DNA of 64,000 bases, taken from Runella sp. CRIBMP (GTDB taxonomy: Bacteria; Bacteroidota; Bacteroidia; Cytophagales; Spirosomataceae). The translations under genes and the position numbers were made by a program. Positions 25,230-36,300 of this stretch are shown piece after piece. Location: contig NZ_JAAAKZ010000002.1 in NCBI RefSeq assembly GCF_009905605.1, positions 992,001 through 1,056,000 on the forward strand. Direction: 5' to 3'. Under the pieces are notes generated by a model. It ran no database searches. It saw nothing but the letters and a program-made list of their open reading frames with translations, and was not told where the DNA came from. The first letter of the stretch is position 1, and every line of letters starts with the position of its first letter.

Positions 25230-26906
25230 TTACTTCCCTCCTTCTATTTTAATTTTCTTTAGGTCTTCTTTTTGGTCGTCCCGAAGCGTTGGATATTTGA
25301 TTCCCAACTGCTCCAAGTAGGTTTTGTATTTCGTGGGATCGTAGTAGTATTTTGAAAGTTCAGGCTTGAATTTTTCCATAATGGTACGGTTAAGATATAC
25401 AGCGGGAACTTCTTTGGGCGAAATCAAAGGCTCGTATTTCATCTCTTTCGTTTGCTCATTTTTATAGTAATCCCAAGCCTCTTTGATGATTTCAGGTTTC
25501 AACAACATATCAATCAAGGTCATGGCTTCTGCTTTAGCCCCATAAACTACGCCTTTGTGCGCAATGGGGGTCGCCATTGAAATCGCGTTTGACCAGTGGT
25601 GTCCAGGCAATCCCGGAATGTTGGAAGGATACCGTAAAACGATGGTGGGCAATGACCAAGAAATATCGGCAATATCGTCAGAGCCACCCCCCATTGACAT
25701 CCCTTGCCCGCCCATCATGCGCGTAGGAGAATCGGCAGGTAGGCCTATTGTGTCTACTTTTGTGGCCAAACCCGTAATTTTAGGGGCTTGAAGTTCTTTT
25801 TGGGAAGCCATTGCGAGCATTTGGTCCTCTTCTGACCAGGTCGGCAAGCCTACTTTTTTGATGTTTTCGTACATCGCTTCGGCAATGGGCTTACTAAAAT
25901 GGCCGGGCCAAGCGGACCCCAAAATTTCATAGCTAAACTTAGTATCCGTCATCAAAGCTGCACCTTCGGCGATTTTGACGCCAATGTCAAACAGTTTTTT
26001 GATTTTGGGGTAGGAGCGTTCGCGGAAATAATACCATACTGCTGCTTTGGAAGGAACGACGTTGGGCTGGTCTCCACCGTCAGGAATCACATAATGTGAG
26101 CGTTGTGTCAATTCCAAATGCTCACGGCGAAAATTCCAACCAATATTCATCAATTCTACCGCATCTAATGCACTCCGACCCCGCCATGGTGCTCCTGCCG
26201 CGTGGGCGGCGGCTCCTTCAAAATTAAATCGTACAGATACCAAGCCATTGTTGCCTGCATCGCCGTACGAAACCCCCAGATTATTGGCTACGTGCGTAAA
26301 AATACAAGCATCTACATCTTTGAAATAACCATCGCGAACATAAAATGCCTTGGCCCCTACCAACTCCTCAGCTACACCCGGCCAAAGCACCAACGTACCA
26401 GGGATTTTCTCACGTTCCATGATTTCTTTTACCGCCAACGCCGAAATGATATTCAACGCTTGCCCAGAGTTGTGGCCTTCACCATGACCGGGTGCCCCAA
26501 CTACGATGGGGTCCTGATAGGCTACTCCAGGCTTTTGGGAAGCCTTGGGAATACAATCCACGTCTGAGCCGATGGCGATGACGGGCTTTCCACTCCCCCA
26601 TTTGGCCAACCAAGCCGTGGGCATATTGGAGATACCACGCTCAATGGTAAATCCATTCTTTTCTAGCAATTCGGTTAAATACCGATAGGTTTCAACCTCT
26701 TGAAAGCCTAATTCCGAAAAACTAAACAACATATCGTTGATTTGCTGTCCCATCACAGCACGTTTTTCAACGCCAGCCACCGCTTCTTGTTTGAGCTTTT
26801 CGAGACGGGCTTGCTCAGGGGAGAGTTTAGGGGCTTTTTTAGACTGAGTCCAGCCCATTATACTAATAGCCACTGCCATTAGCGCGGTGTAGAGGGTTTT
26901 TTGCAT
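25230..26906 (-). CDS. Exported AbgB-like M20 amidohydrolase
   Basis: A 558-residue protein with a signal peptide (about 1-20, ending MGWTQ). It belongs to the M20D amidohydrolases nearest to AbgB, the p-aminobenzoyl-glutamate hydrolase subunit. Recognisable parts are the metal-site segments (AIGSDVDCIP; GHGEGHNSGQ; WPGVAEELVG), the dimerisation lid (GAAAHAAGAPWRGRSALD) and the C-terminal GGSDDIADIS. E. coli AbgB is about 480 residues; this one has an extended C-terminus. It probably cleaves an N-acyl or aryl-amide amino acid in the periplasm; the substrate cannot be read from the sequence. The stop lies next to the shared terminator. Confidence 0.88.
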   Translation of the reverse strand: MQKTLYTALMAVAISIMGWTQSKKAPKLSPEQARLEKLKQEAVAGVEKRAVMGQQINDMLFSFSELGFQEVETYRYLTELLEKNGFTIERGISNMPTAWLAKWGSGKPVIAIGSDVDCIPKASQKPGVAYQDPIVVGAPGHGEGHNSGQALNIISALAVKEIMEREKIPGTLVLWPGVAEELVGAKAFYVRDGYFKDVDACIFTHVANNLGVSYGDAGNNGLVSVRFNFEGAAAHAAGAPWRGRSALDAVELMNIGWNFRREHLELTQRSHYVIPDGGDQPNVVPSKAAVWYYFRERSYPKIKKLFDIGVKIAEGAALMTDTKFSYEILGSAWPGHFSKPIAEAMYENIKKVGLPTWSEEDQMLAMASQKELQAPKITGLATKVDTIGLPADSPTRMMGGQGMSMGGGSDDIADISWSLPTIVLRYPSNIPGLPGHHWSNAISMATPIAHKGVVYGAKAEAMTLIDMLLKPEIIKEAWDYYKNEQTKEMKYEPLISPKEVPAVYLNRTIMEKFKPELSKYYYDPTKYKTYLEQLGIKYPTLRDDQKEDLKKIKIEGGK

Positions 26907-27048
26907 AGTTTTGGGTTAAGAAAAAGTGTAATTTATCCAAAAATAGCAAAAACAATCATTTTTTCGAAAAAAAGCCCCTTTACTTGACTAAAAAGGAATG
27001 AAATTCTATATTGTATAAAGTTTACTACTCGCCCTCCTCCTAAACCTG

Positions 27049-28515
27049 ATGAAAATCCATAATTTTATCAATGTAGGCCCAGAATGTGAATCTACTTTTT
27101 TGGGCACTCTCCCTCCTACCACCGTAGCCGACCTCGACAGAATGATGACGGAGTGGACGGCGACACCTCCCGAAAAAATTGTTCTGTACGTTCATGGCGG
27201 GCTGGTGTCGTGCAAGTCAGGTATCGAAGGGTCAAAAGAATTGATCAATACCTTCGACACCCCCAACACCGTATTTCTGTCACTGCTCTGGCATACTGAT
27301 TTTCTGACGGCCTTGCAGGAAAATCTAGGTATGGTCATCCAAACCGATTTTTTTGAGGCATTATTGAAGATTGTCATCAGAATCGCGTCACGGAAAATTG
27401 GCGCGCTGATTGGTGCTAAAAGCGCCACTGGCGGTGAGATTTCCTACGCCGAAATTGAAGCTGAACTAACAAAAGCGAAAACCATTCCGTATTATCAGCC
27501 CTTTGCCGAAGCCAACCTCACAACAGGCGCTAAAAACGCTGTCGTTCAGGTTAATGACATTGACAATGAGACCTACATGGAGAAAAAGCTGAAAAGCGAG
27601 GCCGAAATTGAAATCAATACTAACAAGTTTTTGCGGGATGCACTGCTGAAGGTAGAGGTCGAAAAACTGCCGCTGCTCAAAACCGAAGAAGTAGTAACCG
27701 CCGAGACTGAAGGGAGCAAGGGAATCATCAGCGCGGCAAAAATAGCACTTGCCATCGGGAAAATCGCCTATAGGGTGCTAAAACGTTTTCATGAAAAACG
27801 TGACCACGGGCTTCATTGTACGGTAGTGGAAGAAATCGGTCGACACCTGTACCTCGACCAACTCGGTACAAGTATCTGGACGGGCATGAAAGACAAAGCC
27901 GCTGCGCTCTGGCATCCCACAAAAATGCACGTAGGCGACCCCAATAAGATTGGTAGGCAGTTTCTGACTCGTTTGCAAGATTTCAAAAGTCAGCACCCCG
28001 ATGTCTCGCTGCACTTTATCGGCCATAGCGCCGGGGCGATTGTGGGCTGCGAACTGCTGAAACATACCCACGACCTGACTTTTGATAATCTATTTTTTCT
28101 GGCCCCAGCCTGCCGAGCAGATTTGTTTGCCGACGAGGTCATCGCCCACCCTGAGCGGTTTGGCCACTTTCGGATGTTTACGATGCGCGACGAAAAGGAG
28201 CAACTCGACCGCCTCATCGACATGCCAGTACTGGAGTTTTTGTACACCCACTCGCTGCTGTACTTAGTTTCGGGGTTGTTTGAGCCCGATGGTACCGACT
28301 CAGTTATTCTGGGAATGGAACGATTCTGGGGGCAAAACCCTCCCCTGCCCAATGACTCCCTAACCCAAAAGCTTCAACAGTTTCTGGAAGGGAAAGTGAT
28401 ACTGGCGGATGTATTCGGAATGCCCGAAGGCGAAAACTGCGGTTCCCTCGACCACGGTGCTTTCGACAACGACTCCTCCACGGTTGCCAGTCTGAAATTT
28501 CTGATCAACCGCTGA
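27049..28515 (+). CDS. Alpha/beta serine hydrolase of unknown family
   Basis: A 488-residue cytoplasmic protein. The alpha/beta hydrolase pieces are VLYVHGG (45-51; oxyanion side) and the nucleophile elbow GHSAG (325-329, S327). The stretch between them, about 270 residues, is a long helical insert (lysine/glutamate-rich at 140-220). Catalytic Asp and His cannot be assigned safely; D484 or H475 near the C-terminus (DHGAFDND) are candidates. It could be a lipase or esterase. It sits 5 bases before the caspase-like gene, so the two are translated together and probably act together. No export signal. Confidence 0.82.
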   Translation: MKIHNFINVGPECESTFLGTLPPTTVADLDRMMTEWTATPPEKIVLYVHGGLVSCKSGIEGSKELINTFDTPNTVFLSLLWHTDFLTALQENLGMVIQTDFFEALLKIVIRIASRKIGALIGAKSATGGEISYAEIEAELTKAKTIPYYQPFAEANLTTGAKNAVVQVNDIDNETYMEKKLKSEAEIEINTNKFLRDALLKVEVEKLPLLKTEEVVTAETEGSKGIISAAKIALAIGKIAYRVLKRFHEKRDHGLHCTVVEEIGRHLYLDQLGTSIWTGMKDKAAALWHPTKMHVGDPNKIGRQFLTRLQDFKSQHPDVSLHFIGHSAGAIVGCELLKHTHDLTFDNLFFLAPACRADLFADEVIAHPERFGHFRMFTMRDEKEQLDRLIDMPVLEFLYTHSLLYLVSGLFEPDGTDSVILGMERFWGQNPPLPNDSLTQKLQQFLEGKVILADVFGMPEGENCGSLDHGAFDNDSSTVASLKFLINR

Positions 28516-28520
28516 CGCGC

Positions 28521-31148
28521 ATGGCTTCCAACGATCACGCTTTTCTGATTGCCGTCGGCGACTACCATGAACTCAACTCGCTGAAAGGACCGGTAGCCGA
28601 CGCACGCAAATTTGGCCAATGGTTGACCGCTGCCGACGGTGGAGGTATTCCAGATGGGCAGATTTATCCTTTTTTCTCCGAAAACAGTACCCAGGCCGAC
28701 CCAAAACCCCGACTAAAAGCCATTGGTGACAAACTGAGGGAGCTCGAAAAAATTTCCGAAGGCATTGGGCGAATATATTTTTATTTTTCTGGACATGGCC
28801 TGGGTTGGGACAAGTTTGAAACACTCTTTTTGATGTCAGAATGGAGCTATGACTACGCCGACTCCTGCCTTTCAACGGCCAATGCCACCGAATTTCTGCT
28901 CAACCAGACCAGCGCCCAGCAAGTCTTCTTTTTTCTGGATTGCTGCCGCGATTACAAACCTCCTGGTGTAAGTATCAATCCCTTCAAATTCGGAACGCAG
29001 GCCATCAACAATGTGTCCGAAGGCGACCGTGACATCATCATTTTCCATTCAACTACCTACGGCAGTAAATCCTACGAATACGAGTATGCTGACCCAGAAG
29101 AAAAGATTTTTGGCTATTTCACAGCGCAGTTGCTCCGCGGGCTAAGAGGCAAAAAAGGATTGAACAACCTGCCTCCCATCAGCGGTCAGGTGACAGCCGA
29201 GGCACTGAAGAATTTTTTGGAACACCCCATCCAAACCCACGACCAAAAGGTACAATCAGGACGGGCGCTGACCGAACTCCCCACCTCCCGCATGAAAACC
29301 CTCGAATTTGGTCCTCCCTGGGCCAATATTCTGCCCGAAAACCTGCTTGTATTTGCCAAAGAAAAAGGATGGATGGATAAACTCACTGAGGCAGTCATAA
29401 AAAAAACCGCCGAAGAATTGCAAGGAGGCACGCTAGAGGAACTGCTCAAAGCACTGTTGGGCAATGACCTGGTGCTCACCCAGGGCGACGGCATCGACCT
29501 TAAAAATGTATTGGGCGGATTGATGGGAAAAAGCGATTCTGACACCCAGTCATTGTCTTTTGAAACTATTGAGGTGAAAATGCCCAATGAAATGCCCGAA
29601 GAGTTGATACCGTCTGTCAAAACCCGTTTTATCCATGAGAAGTCCCAGGCTAGTTTTGAGTTGATTGGAGGTGGGACATTTTCGCTGCCCAAAGGTCGCT
29701 ATCAGTCGATTTCGACCTTTCGTACCACTGATATCGAGCCGTTAACTGAGGTGCCGACCAATAAAAATTTCTTTACCATCAATAAAAACAAGCAGCAAGT
29801 TGACTTACAGCTTTCCAACCTGCTTGATACCTTGCTCAACGTTCAGGTGAAGTTGCTGTTCCGCAAACAGTATCCGTCGATAGAGGCTCTCTGCCCTTTG
29901 ATAAAAATCTATATCAACAGCGTCGATGGGTTGATGGTCAATTTTTCCTTTTTTGGCAATAAATCACTCCAACTTCCTCCAGGAAAGTACATTTTTTATT
30001 CAAAAATCAACCACTATGTAAGTCAAGCCACCGAAATTGAAGTAACTGAAAACGAACAACTTATTCAAATAGATGCACCTCCACTCTACGCATCTTCACT
30101 CGAAAACTTCCTCGATACCACCCATGAGTATTATCACAATGACGCCATTTCCATTAGTGAAAAGCCAACTCCACGGGGATTTCCTAATGTTTTTTTATTT
30201 ATCCGTGCATTCGATAATATAGCAGCCCAACCCCTTGCTGTCAGTTACCAAGATGTGTTGTGGCGTTTTAATTTTTTTTACGTGGAGAACAATGTTACTT
30301 TTCCACGCCTTCCTTTACTGAATACTTCTTCTGACTCGTGGTCAGGTAAACACTTAGGCAGCCAACACCTTCACAATTACAACTTGCTTTGTTACCAAGG
30401 TGGAAACTACGCCCGCCTTATTCCTTTCTTTGCTCACCCAAAAAATCAAATACAGTTTTTTGCGCAAATTGAGGAGAAAACAGCAGTGCAAAAACAACTT
30501 GAAAGGGGGGGACCAGATTTTATAGTTCGATTTGATAAGTTATTGATTACGACAAATAGTATAATCTCTCGCCAAGACCCCAGTGGTTTGAAAGACGATT
30601 ACTCGGCAAATGCTCCTTACCGTGGAGGAGATAATGCTAACTACTTCTTAAGTTTGGCGTTGGAGCAATTGCTTGAAGGCCCTGCAGGAACGACCGAGGA
30701 ACTACTTACTCAACTCAAACAATGGTCCATCGGCGAAAATCACCAAAATCCATTTCTTATTGTGGCTTGTTTTTATCTCTACCACTTATTTATTAACAAT
30801 AAAGTAAAACCAGACCAAGTCTCTTTCTTGGATGAGTCACTCCTGAATGGGGTAAAGGCGACTGACATACTTAACAACGACATTCGGGTATTGGATTTGT
30901 TGGGCAATAACCCAAAAAAACGTTCCTTTAAAGACCAAAGATATGAATTTGAGGACTTGAAAGATTTGCCATTGTTTAGTGCTGGTGTTGAATTTTTACT
31001 TCAAAAAAGTCAAGAAGACCAAACATTGCTTTCTCCTTTCTTGAAGGAAATTCTATTGACAATTGACCGAAATTGCCCTTATACCTCACTTATCATCAAA
31101 AACAGCTCACCTTTCGCAGAAATTTTATGGAATACTAACTTAAAATAA
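28521..31148 (+). CDS. Caspase-like protease (C14) with large C-terminal region
   Basis: An 875-residue protein. The N-terminal 245 residues are a caspase/metacaspase domain: strand FLIAVGDYH (8-16), YFYFSGHG with H92 (86-93) and FFFLDCCRD with the catalytic Cys at C141 or C142 (136-144). Bacterial members process partner proteins or act in cell-death defence. The rest has a helical segment (315-350), Ig-like beta segments (about 360-530) and a C-terminal half with no recognised domain. Base composition becomes AT-rich from about 29,990. The upstream gene, 5 bases away, codes for a serine hydrolase. Confidence 0.88.
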   Translation: MASNDHAFLIAVGDYHELNSLKGPVADARKFGQWLTAADGGGIPDGQIYPFFSENSTQADPKPRLKAIGDKLRELEKISEGIGRIYFYFSGHGLGWDKFETLFLMSEWSYDYADSCLSTANATEFLLNQTSAQQVFFFLDCCRDYKPPGVSINPFKFGTQAINNVSEGDRDIIIFHSTTYGSKSYEYEYADPEEKIFGYFTAQLLRGLRGKKGLNNLPPISGQVTAEALKNFLEHPIQTHDQKVQSGRALTELPTSRMKTLEFGPPWANILPENLLVFAKEKGWMDKLTEAVIKKTAEELQGGTLEELLKALLGNDLVLTQGDGIDLKNVLGGLMGKSDSDTQSLSFETIEVKMPNEMPEELIPSVKTRFIHEKSQASFELIGGGTFSLPKGRYQSISTFRTTDIEPLTEVPTNKNFFTINKNKQQVDLQLSNLLDTLLNVQVKLLFRKQYPSIEALCPLIKIYINSVDGLMVNFSFFGNKSLQLPPGKYIFYSKINHYVSQATEIEVTENEQLIQIDAPPLYASSLENFLDTTHEYYHNDAISISEKPTPRGFPNVFLFIRAFDNIAAQPLAVSYQDVLWRFNFFYVENNVTFPRLPLLNTSSDSWSGKHLGSQHLHNYNLLCYQGGNYARLIPFFAHPKNQIQFFAQIEEKTAVQKQLERGGPDFIVRFDKLLITTNSIISRQDPSGLKDDYSANAPYRGGDNANYFLSLALEQLLEGPAGTTEELLTQLKQWSIGENHQNPFLIVACFYLYHLFINNKVKPDQVSFLDESLLNGVKATDILNNDIRVLDLLGNNPKKRSFKDQRYEFEDLKDLPLFSAGVEFLLQKSQEDQTLLSPFLKEILLTIDRNCPYTSLIIKNSSPFAEILWNTNLK

Positions 31149-31301
31149 ATCAAACCCTAACCATTGTCCGAAAACAATACTATTGTCAAGTAAAATATTG
31201 GGGAAATAGCAAAAAACGCTAAAAGTCGGTTTACCTCCTGTAAAGTAAATTTAACGCGTCGTTTTCAAATCAATGCCCCCATCATAGTTGGCTATGAGGT
31301 C

Positions 31302-31532
31302 TCAGTATTTTTTGGCTATCATTGAAACATCTCCTGTATTTCTGCAGCTTATTGCACCTTGAAACTTTCCAGCATAATTTTCAATTTGCTCTTCATTCAG
31401 AGGTTTACCGTCAATTAGGCAGATAATTTTAGCATTTTTAGGGAAACTGACCCAGAATGGAGCATTATAATCAAAACCTTACACAACAACCGCCATCGCC
31501 TCTTTGCCTTCTCCCTTCACTGATTCGAGCAA
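31302..31532 (-). pseudogene. Decayed gene remnant with in-frame stop
   Basis: Within the gap 31149-31632 the minus strand holds a frame of 77 codons from a TTG (31530-31532) to a stop (31302-31304) interrupted by TAA at 31479-31481. The first part reads ESVKGEGKEAMAVVV, the second includes FWVSFPKNAKIICLIDGKPL and ends MIAKKY. The phrases resemble the 'KGExA' and 'IDGKP' pieces of Bacteroidota TonB-dependent plug-like repeats, but this is only suggestive. The N-terminus is missing. No other gene is seen in this gap; 31149-31301 and 31533-31632 show nothing. Confidence 0.45.
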
Positions 31533-31632
31533 AAATTAACATATCTTTTACTCCATCAATTATTGCCTTTTTCTAAACTCATTTGAAGAAAATTTCTTTT
31601 GAGTACATGTCTTTTACAACCGTATTAAGCAG

Positions 31633-32706
31633 CTACGCATTCTTGACGTAGCTACCCAACCATTTGATGTGATTGCGGTGTTTTTTGAATACTTTCTGGA
31701 CATTTTCGTCCTTAAAATACCCCTCCAACTCAATAAAAAACCAGAAGTTAAAATCTTCGCTGCCTTTGTATGGACGGCTTTCGATTTTGGTAAGGTTGAT
31801 ATTCAATCGTTTGAAATCTTGCAAAAAACCAGCCAATATCCCTGGTTTGTCGGTATCGGGCAAACGGGCAATGATGGTGGTTTTATCGTTTTCGCTGGGC
31901 TGATTGACAAAATCTTTGGCCAAAATAAAAAACCGGGTGCGGTTGTTACCGTTGTCTTCAATGTTATCAAATAAGACGGGTAGACTGAACAAACGGGCGG
32001 CAATGACCGAACAAATAGCCGCACTTTCGGGGTCTTCGGCTGCTAATTTTGCTGCTTTAGACGTGGACTCTACCTGAATTTCTTCGGGTTGGGTTTGCTC
32101 AAAATATTTATTCAAGAATCCCCGACATTGCCGAAAAGCAATGTCTTTGGAGTAAATACGCTTTATTTTAGAGGGATTTTCGCACTCCGTTGCCAACGCA
32201 AAATGAACTGGAATTTTCAGCTCAGCCGCAATGTTGACACTGGTTTCGTTGAGTAAGTCAACGGTCTCATACACAATGCCTTCTTGATTATTTTCAATCG
32301 GAATCACGCCAAATTTTGCCCGTCCAGTATCTACCGCTTCAAACACAGACTTGATGGTTGGTAGGGTCATGTATTCACTCATGGCCCCAAAACGGCTTTC
32401 GGCGGCTTGGTGCGTAAAACTGCCCTCAGGGCCCAAATAAGCAATGCGCTCGGGAAGTTCAATGTTTCGGGCGGCCGCAAATATTTCTAAGTAAATGGCC
32501 TCAATTGCGTCTGAGGTAAGGGGGCCTGTATTGTGCTTTTTTACCCGGTCTAATATCGCTTTTTCGCGTTCGGGACGGTAGATGACCGTTTTGGTGGCCC
32601 GTTTCAATTCGCCAACTTTATGGACCCACTCCATACGACGGTTCAGGAGTGTAAGCAGTTGGTCGTCCAACGAATCTATTTCGTGGCGTATTTCTTCTAA
32701 AGTCAT
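31633..32706 (-). CDS. pheA: Chorismate mutase / prephenate dehydratase (P-protein)
   Basis: A 357-residue bifunctional enzyme for phenylalanine synthesis: chorismate to prephenate to phenylpyruvate. The AroQ chorismate mutase domain (1-88) starts EEIRHEIDSLDDQLLTLLNRR. The prephenate dehydratase domain (about 92-270) has YLGPEGSF, PIENN and NRTRFF. The ACT regulatory domain (about 278-355) has the ESRP motif, KIESRPYKG, the phenylalanine-binding site, so feedback control is expected. Cytoplasmic. Gene stop is followed at once by the remnant region; no leader peptide is seen upstream. Confidence 0.98.
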   Translation of the reverse strand: MTLEEIRHEIDSLDDQLLTLLNRRMEWVHKVGELKRATKTVIYRPEREKAILDRVKKHNTGPLTSDAIEAIYLEIFAAARNIELPERIAYLGPEGSFTHQAAESRFGAMSEYMTLPTIKSVFEAVDTGRAKFGVIPIENNQEGIVYETVDLLNETSVNIAAELKIPVHFALATECENPSKIKRIYSKDIAFRQCRGFLNKYFEQTQPEEIQVESTSKAAKLAAEDPESAAICSVIAARLFSLPVLFDNIEDNGNNRTRFFILAKDFVNQPSENDKTTIIARLPDTDKPGILAGFLQDFKRLNINLTKIESRPYKGSEDFNFWFFIELEGYFKDENVQKVFKKHRNHIKWLGSYVKNA

Positions 32707-32797
32707 GGTTTAGGAGTCAAAATTGGTGGGGATAGGCGTACTTGTTGCGCTTATTCCCACCAAATCAATAGAAAATTACACAAAACTTATTTTAATA

Positions 32798-33178
32798 CTA
32801 ATCAGCATCTTCTTTGGGTGGCGGTGGAATGGTCAGCCCCGCAAAAAGGTTGTCCATTTTGGCGGCGTATTCGGCCGTATCGTCCAAATAAAAATGGACT
32901 TCGGGGACAATACGCAACTGATGGCGTACCCGCTGTCCCAATAGCTGACGTATCTGCTTGCTGCGTTCTTGTATTTGCTCTAAAATAAGTCCTTTATTTT
33001 TTACGGCTAAAAAGCTCAAATAAACGCGTGCCACGCTCAAATCTGGTGACATTCTAACGATGGTGACGGTTATAAACGCATTGTCGAACCAGGTCCGACC
33101 CTCTTTTTGAAAAATATCGCTCAAATCTTTCTGTATTTGCCGAGCGACTTTTTGTTGTCTTTTGGATTCCATATTCAA
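32798..33178 (-). CDS. rbfA: 30S ribosome-binding factor A
   Basis: A 126-residue KH-like protein. The N-terminus KRQQKVARQIQKDLSDIF and the core VRMSPDLSVARVYLSFL are family hallmarks, and LRIVPEVHFYLDDT closes the KH fold. RbfA binds free 30S subunits and helps 16S rRNA 5'-end maturation, also in cold adaptation. Length is standard. Gene lies 91 bases upstream of pheA on the same strand, possibly one transcript. Confidence 0.97.
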   Translation of the reverse strand: MNMESKRQQKVARQIQKDLSDIFQKEGRTWFDNAFITVTIVRMSPDLSVARVYLSFLAVKNKGLILEQIQERSKQIRQLLGQRVRHQLRIVPEVHFYLDDTAEYAAKMDNLFAGLTIPPPPKEDAD

Positions 33179-33332
33179 TTTACCGGTTACGATTGGCCGC
33201 TAACAATATACGCTTGCATAATTCTCCTTCTCCCGCCAATCTTTTGAGATGGTCACAAAGGTACGAAATTCTATTTATCTAACGACGCCTCGGTGTCGGC
33301 TCAGGCGTAAGTTTACCAGTAAAATAAACCCG

Positions 33333-36300
33333 TTACATATTTCGTCGATACTGACCGCCAACTTTGTACAGCGCGCCCGAAATCTGCCCGAGTGTGCATA
33401 CTTTGGTGGCTTCCATGAGGCTTTCAAACAAATTTTCTCCTTGAAGCGCCCTTTCTTGCAATTGACCCAAAGCAACCGTTGCCTTTTCACTATTGTGTTC
33501 TTGAAAGGATTTTCTTGCCAAAACCGCGTATTGTTTTTCATCGTCGGTTGAGCGAATCACTTCGGCGGGAAGCACCGTGGGGGAGCCTTTCTCATCCAAA
33601 AAAGTATTTACTCCAATGATGGGCAATGCACCCGTATGCTTTTGCATTTCATAATACATAGACTCTTCCTGAATTTTGCTCCGCTGATACATCCGCTCCA
33701 TAGCGCCCAAAACCCCACCCCGCTCATTGATACTCAAAAACTCTTGGTAGACTGCCTCTTCCACCAAATCGGTCAGTTCTTCAGTAATGAAAGAGCCTTG
33801 CAAGGGATTTTCGTTTTTGGTCAATCCAAATTCACGGTTGATAATCAACTGAATCGCCACGGCGCGCCGCACGCTTTCTTCGGTGGGGGTGGTAATGGCT
33901 TCATCGTAGGCGTTGGTATGCAACGAGTTGCAGTTGTCATAAATAGCCAACAACGCCTGTAACGTGGTCCGAATATCATTGAAAGCGATTTCTTGCGCGT
34001 GCAAGCTTCGGCCAGAAGTTTGGATATGGTACTTTAGTTTTTGGCTGCGCTCGTTGGCTTTGTACTTCAATTTCATGGCTTTTGCCCAAATCCGCCGCGC
34101 CACTCTGCCCAACACGGTGTATTCGGGGTCCATGCCGTTGGAGAAGAAAAAGGACAAGTTGGGCGCAAAATCATCAATGTGCATTCCGCGACTGAGGTAG
34201 TATTCCACAAACGTAAAGCCGTTGGATAACGTAAACGCTAATTGCGAAATGGGGTTGGCCCCAGCCTCAGCAATGTGGTAGCCCGAAATGGAAACCGAAT
34301 AAAAATTACGCACCTGATTTTCAATAAAATACTGCTGAATATCGCCCATGAGTTTGAGCGCAAATTCGGTCGAAAATATGCACGTATTCTGCGCTTGGTC
34401 TTCTTTCAGAATATCCGCCTGCACCGTTCCACGCACCTGACGAAGCGTTTGGGCTTTGATTTTTTGATACAGTTCGGGCTCCAACAATTGATCGCCTGTT
34501 GTTCCCAAAAGCATTAATCCCAGGCCATTGTGGCCTTCTGGAATCTCGCCCTGGTACCCGATTTCAGTTCTAATTTTTGATATTCTTGTTTCTCGCTCCT
34601 CCCGACTCCACGCTGATAAAATGTACTTTTCACATTGCTGGTCGATGGCGGCATTGAGAAAGAAACCCAACACAATCGGAGCAGGGCCGTTGATGGTCAT
34701 CGATACTGACGTGGAAGAGTCGCAAAGGTCAAAACCACTGTATAGTTTTTTGGCATCGTCAAGGGTACAAACGCTTACGCCCGAATTACCGACTTTGCCG
34801 TAAATATCAGGCCGCAAGTCGGGGTCTTCGCCGTAGAGCGTCACCGAATCAAAAGCCGTTGACAGCCGCTTGGCTGGCATGGCTTTGGATAAATAATGAA
34901 AGCGACGGTTGGTGCGCTCGGGGCCACCTTCTCCCGCAAACATTCGGGTGGGGTCTTCACCTTCTCTCTTGAGCGGAAAGACACCAGCCGTGTAGGGAAA
35001 TTCACCTGGGACATTTTCGGTCAGTTGCCACCGCAAAATATCCCCCCAATCGTTGTATTTCGGGAGGGCGATTTTCGGAATTTTAAGGTGTGATAAGGTT
35101 TCTGTCCATAAGTCTTGCTCAATAATTCTATCTCTGACTTGAAACTGATATTTCTCAGCGCGGTACTTTCGAATTGTATCGGGCCATTTTTTGAGTAATT
35201 GGTTAGAATCGTAATGCAAACGGGCTTCAAGCTCAGTATAAACGGCTTTTAGCGCCTCAATCGTCCCTGCATTATTCCCTTTTGCCAGCGTTTTTATCGT
35301 GCCGTCAAGTTGGTATAATTGTCGGGCAATGGTTGTCTGTTCATTCACAAATTGGTCATAAGCGCGGGCGCTTTCTACAATTTCGGCCAAATACCGTACC
35401 CGATCGGGTAGAATAATACCTTTGGCAGCGGATGTTTTAGAGTACTGAACCTGCCCCTTCCAGTGAGCAAACAATTTACCATTTACCCAGCTGGATGTGC
35501 TGCCTTCACCATTTTCAGCCTTCCGTTTATCCTTTTGGGCCAACAATTCCATCAACTTTCCGTACAGAGCATTCATGCCCGCATCGTTGAACTGGCTAGC
35601 CATCGTGCCAAAAATCGGCAGGGCATCGTCGGGGGTATCCCAGAGGTTATGATTGCGGCGGTATTGTTTTCGTACGTCGCGAAGGGCATCCAACGACCCT
35701 CGTTTGTCGAATTTATTGATGGCAATCACGTCGGCAAAATCGAGCATATCAATTTTTTCGAGCTGGGTCGCTGCGCCGTATTCCGCCGTCATGACGTAAA
35801 GCGACACATCAGAATGCTCCGTAATCTCCGTATCCGATTGGCCAATGCCCGAGGTTTCAACAATAATCAGGTCAAAATCCGCTTCTTTACACACATCAAT
35901 GGCGTCTTGCACGTATTTGCTTAAGGCCAAATTGGACTGCCGCGTGGCCAAGGAGCGCATATAAACCCGCCCGTGCGCAAGTTCAGGATGCAGCGCATTC
36001 ATTCGGATGCGGTCGCCCAAAAGCGCACCGCCCGTTTTTCGTTTGGAAGGATCTACCGAGATGATTGCCAGCGTTTTATGGTCAAAATCCATCAAAAACC
36101 GCCGCACCAATTCATCCACCAATGAAGATTTTCCCGCCCCACCCGTACCAGTAATGCCTACAACAAGGGGTTGAAACAAGCGGTCGGCAACACGCCCAAC
36201 GCTTAACTTTGCATAAACGCTGGGGGCATTTTCGGCAATAGAGATTCGTCGGGCAATAGCCTGCACATTTGTTTGAGACTGAGTCAGAGTCCACTCATTC

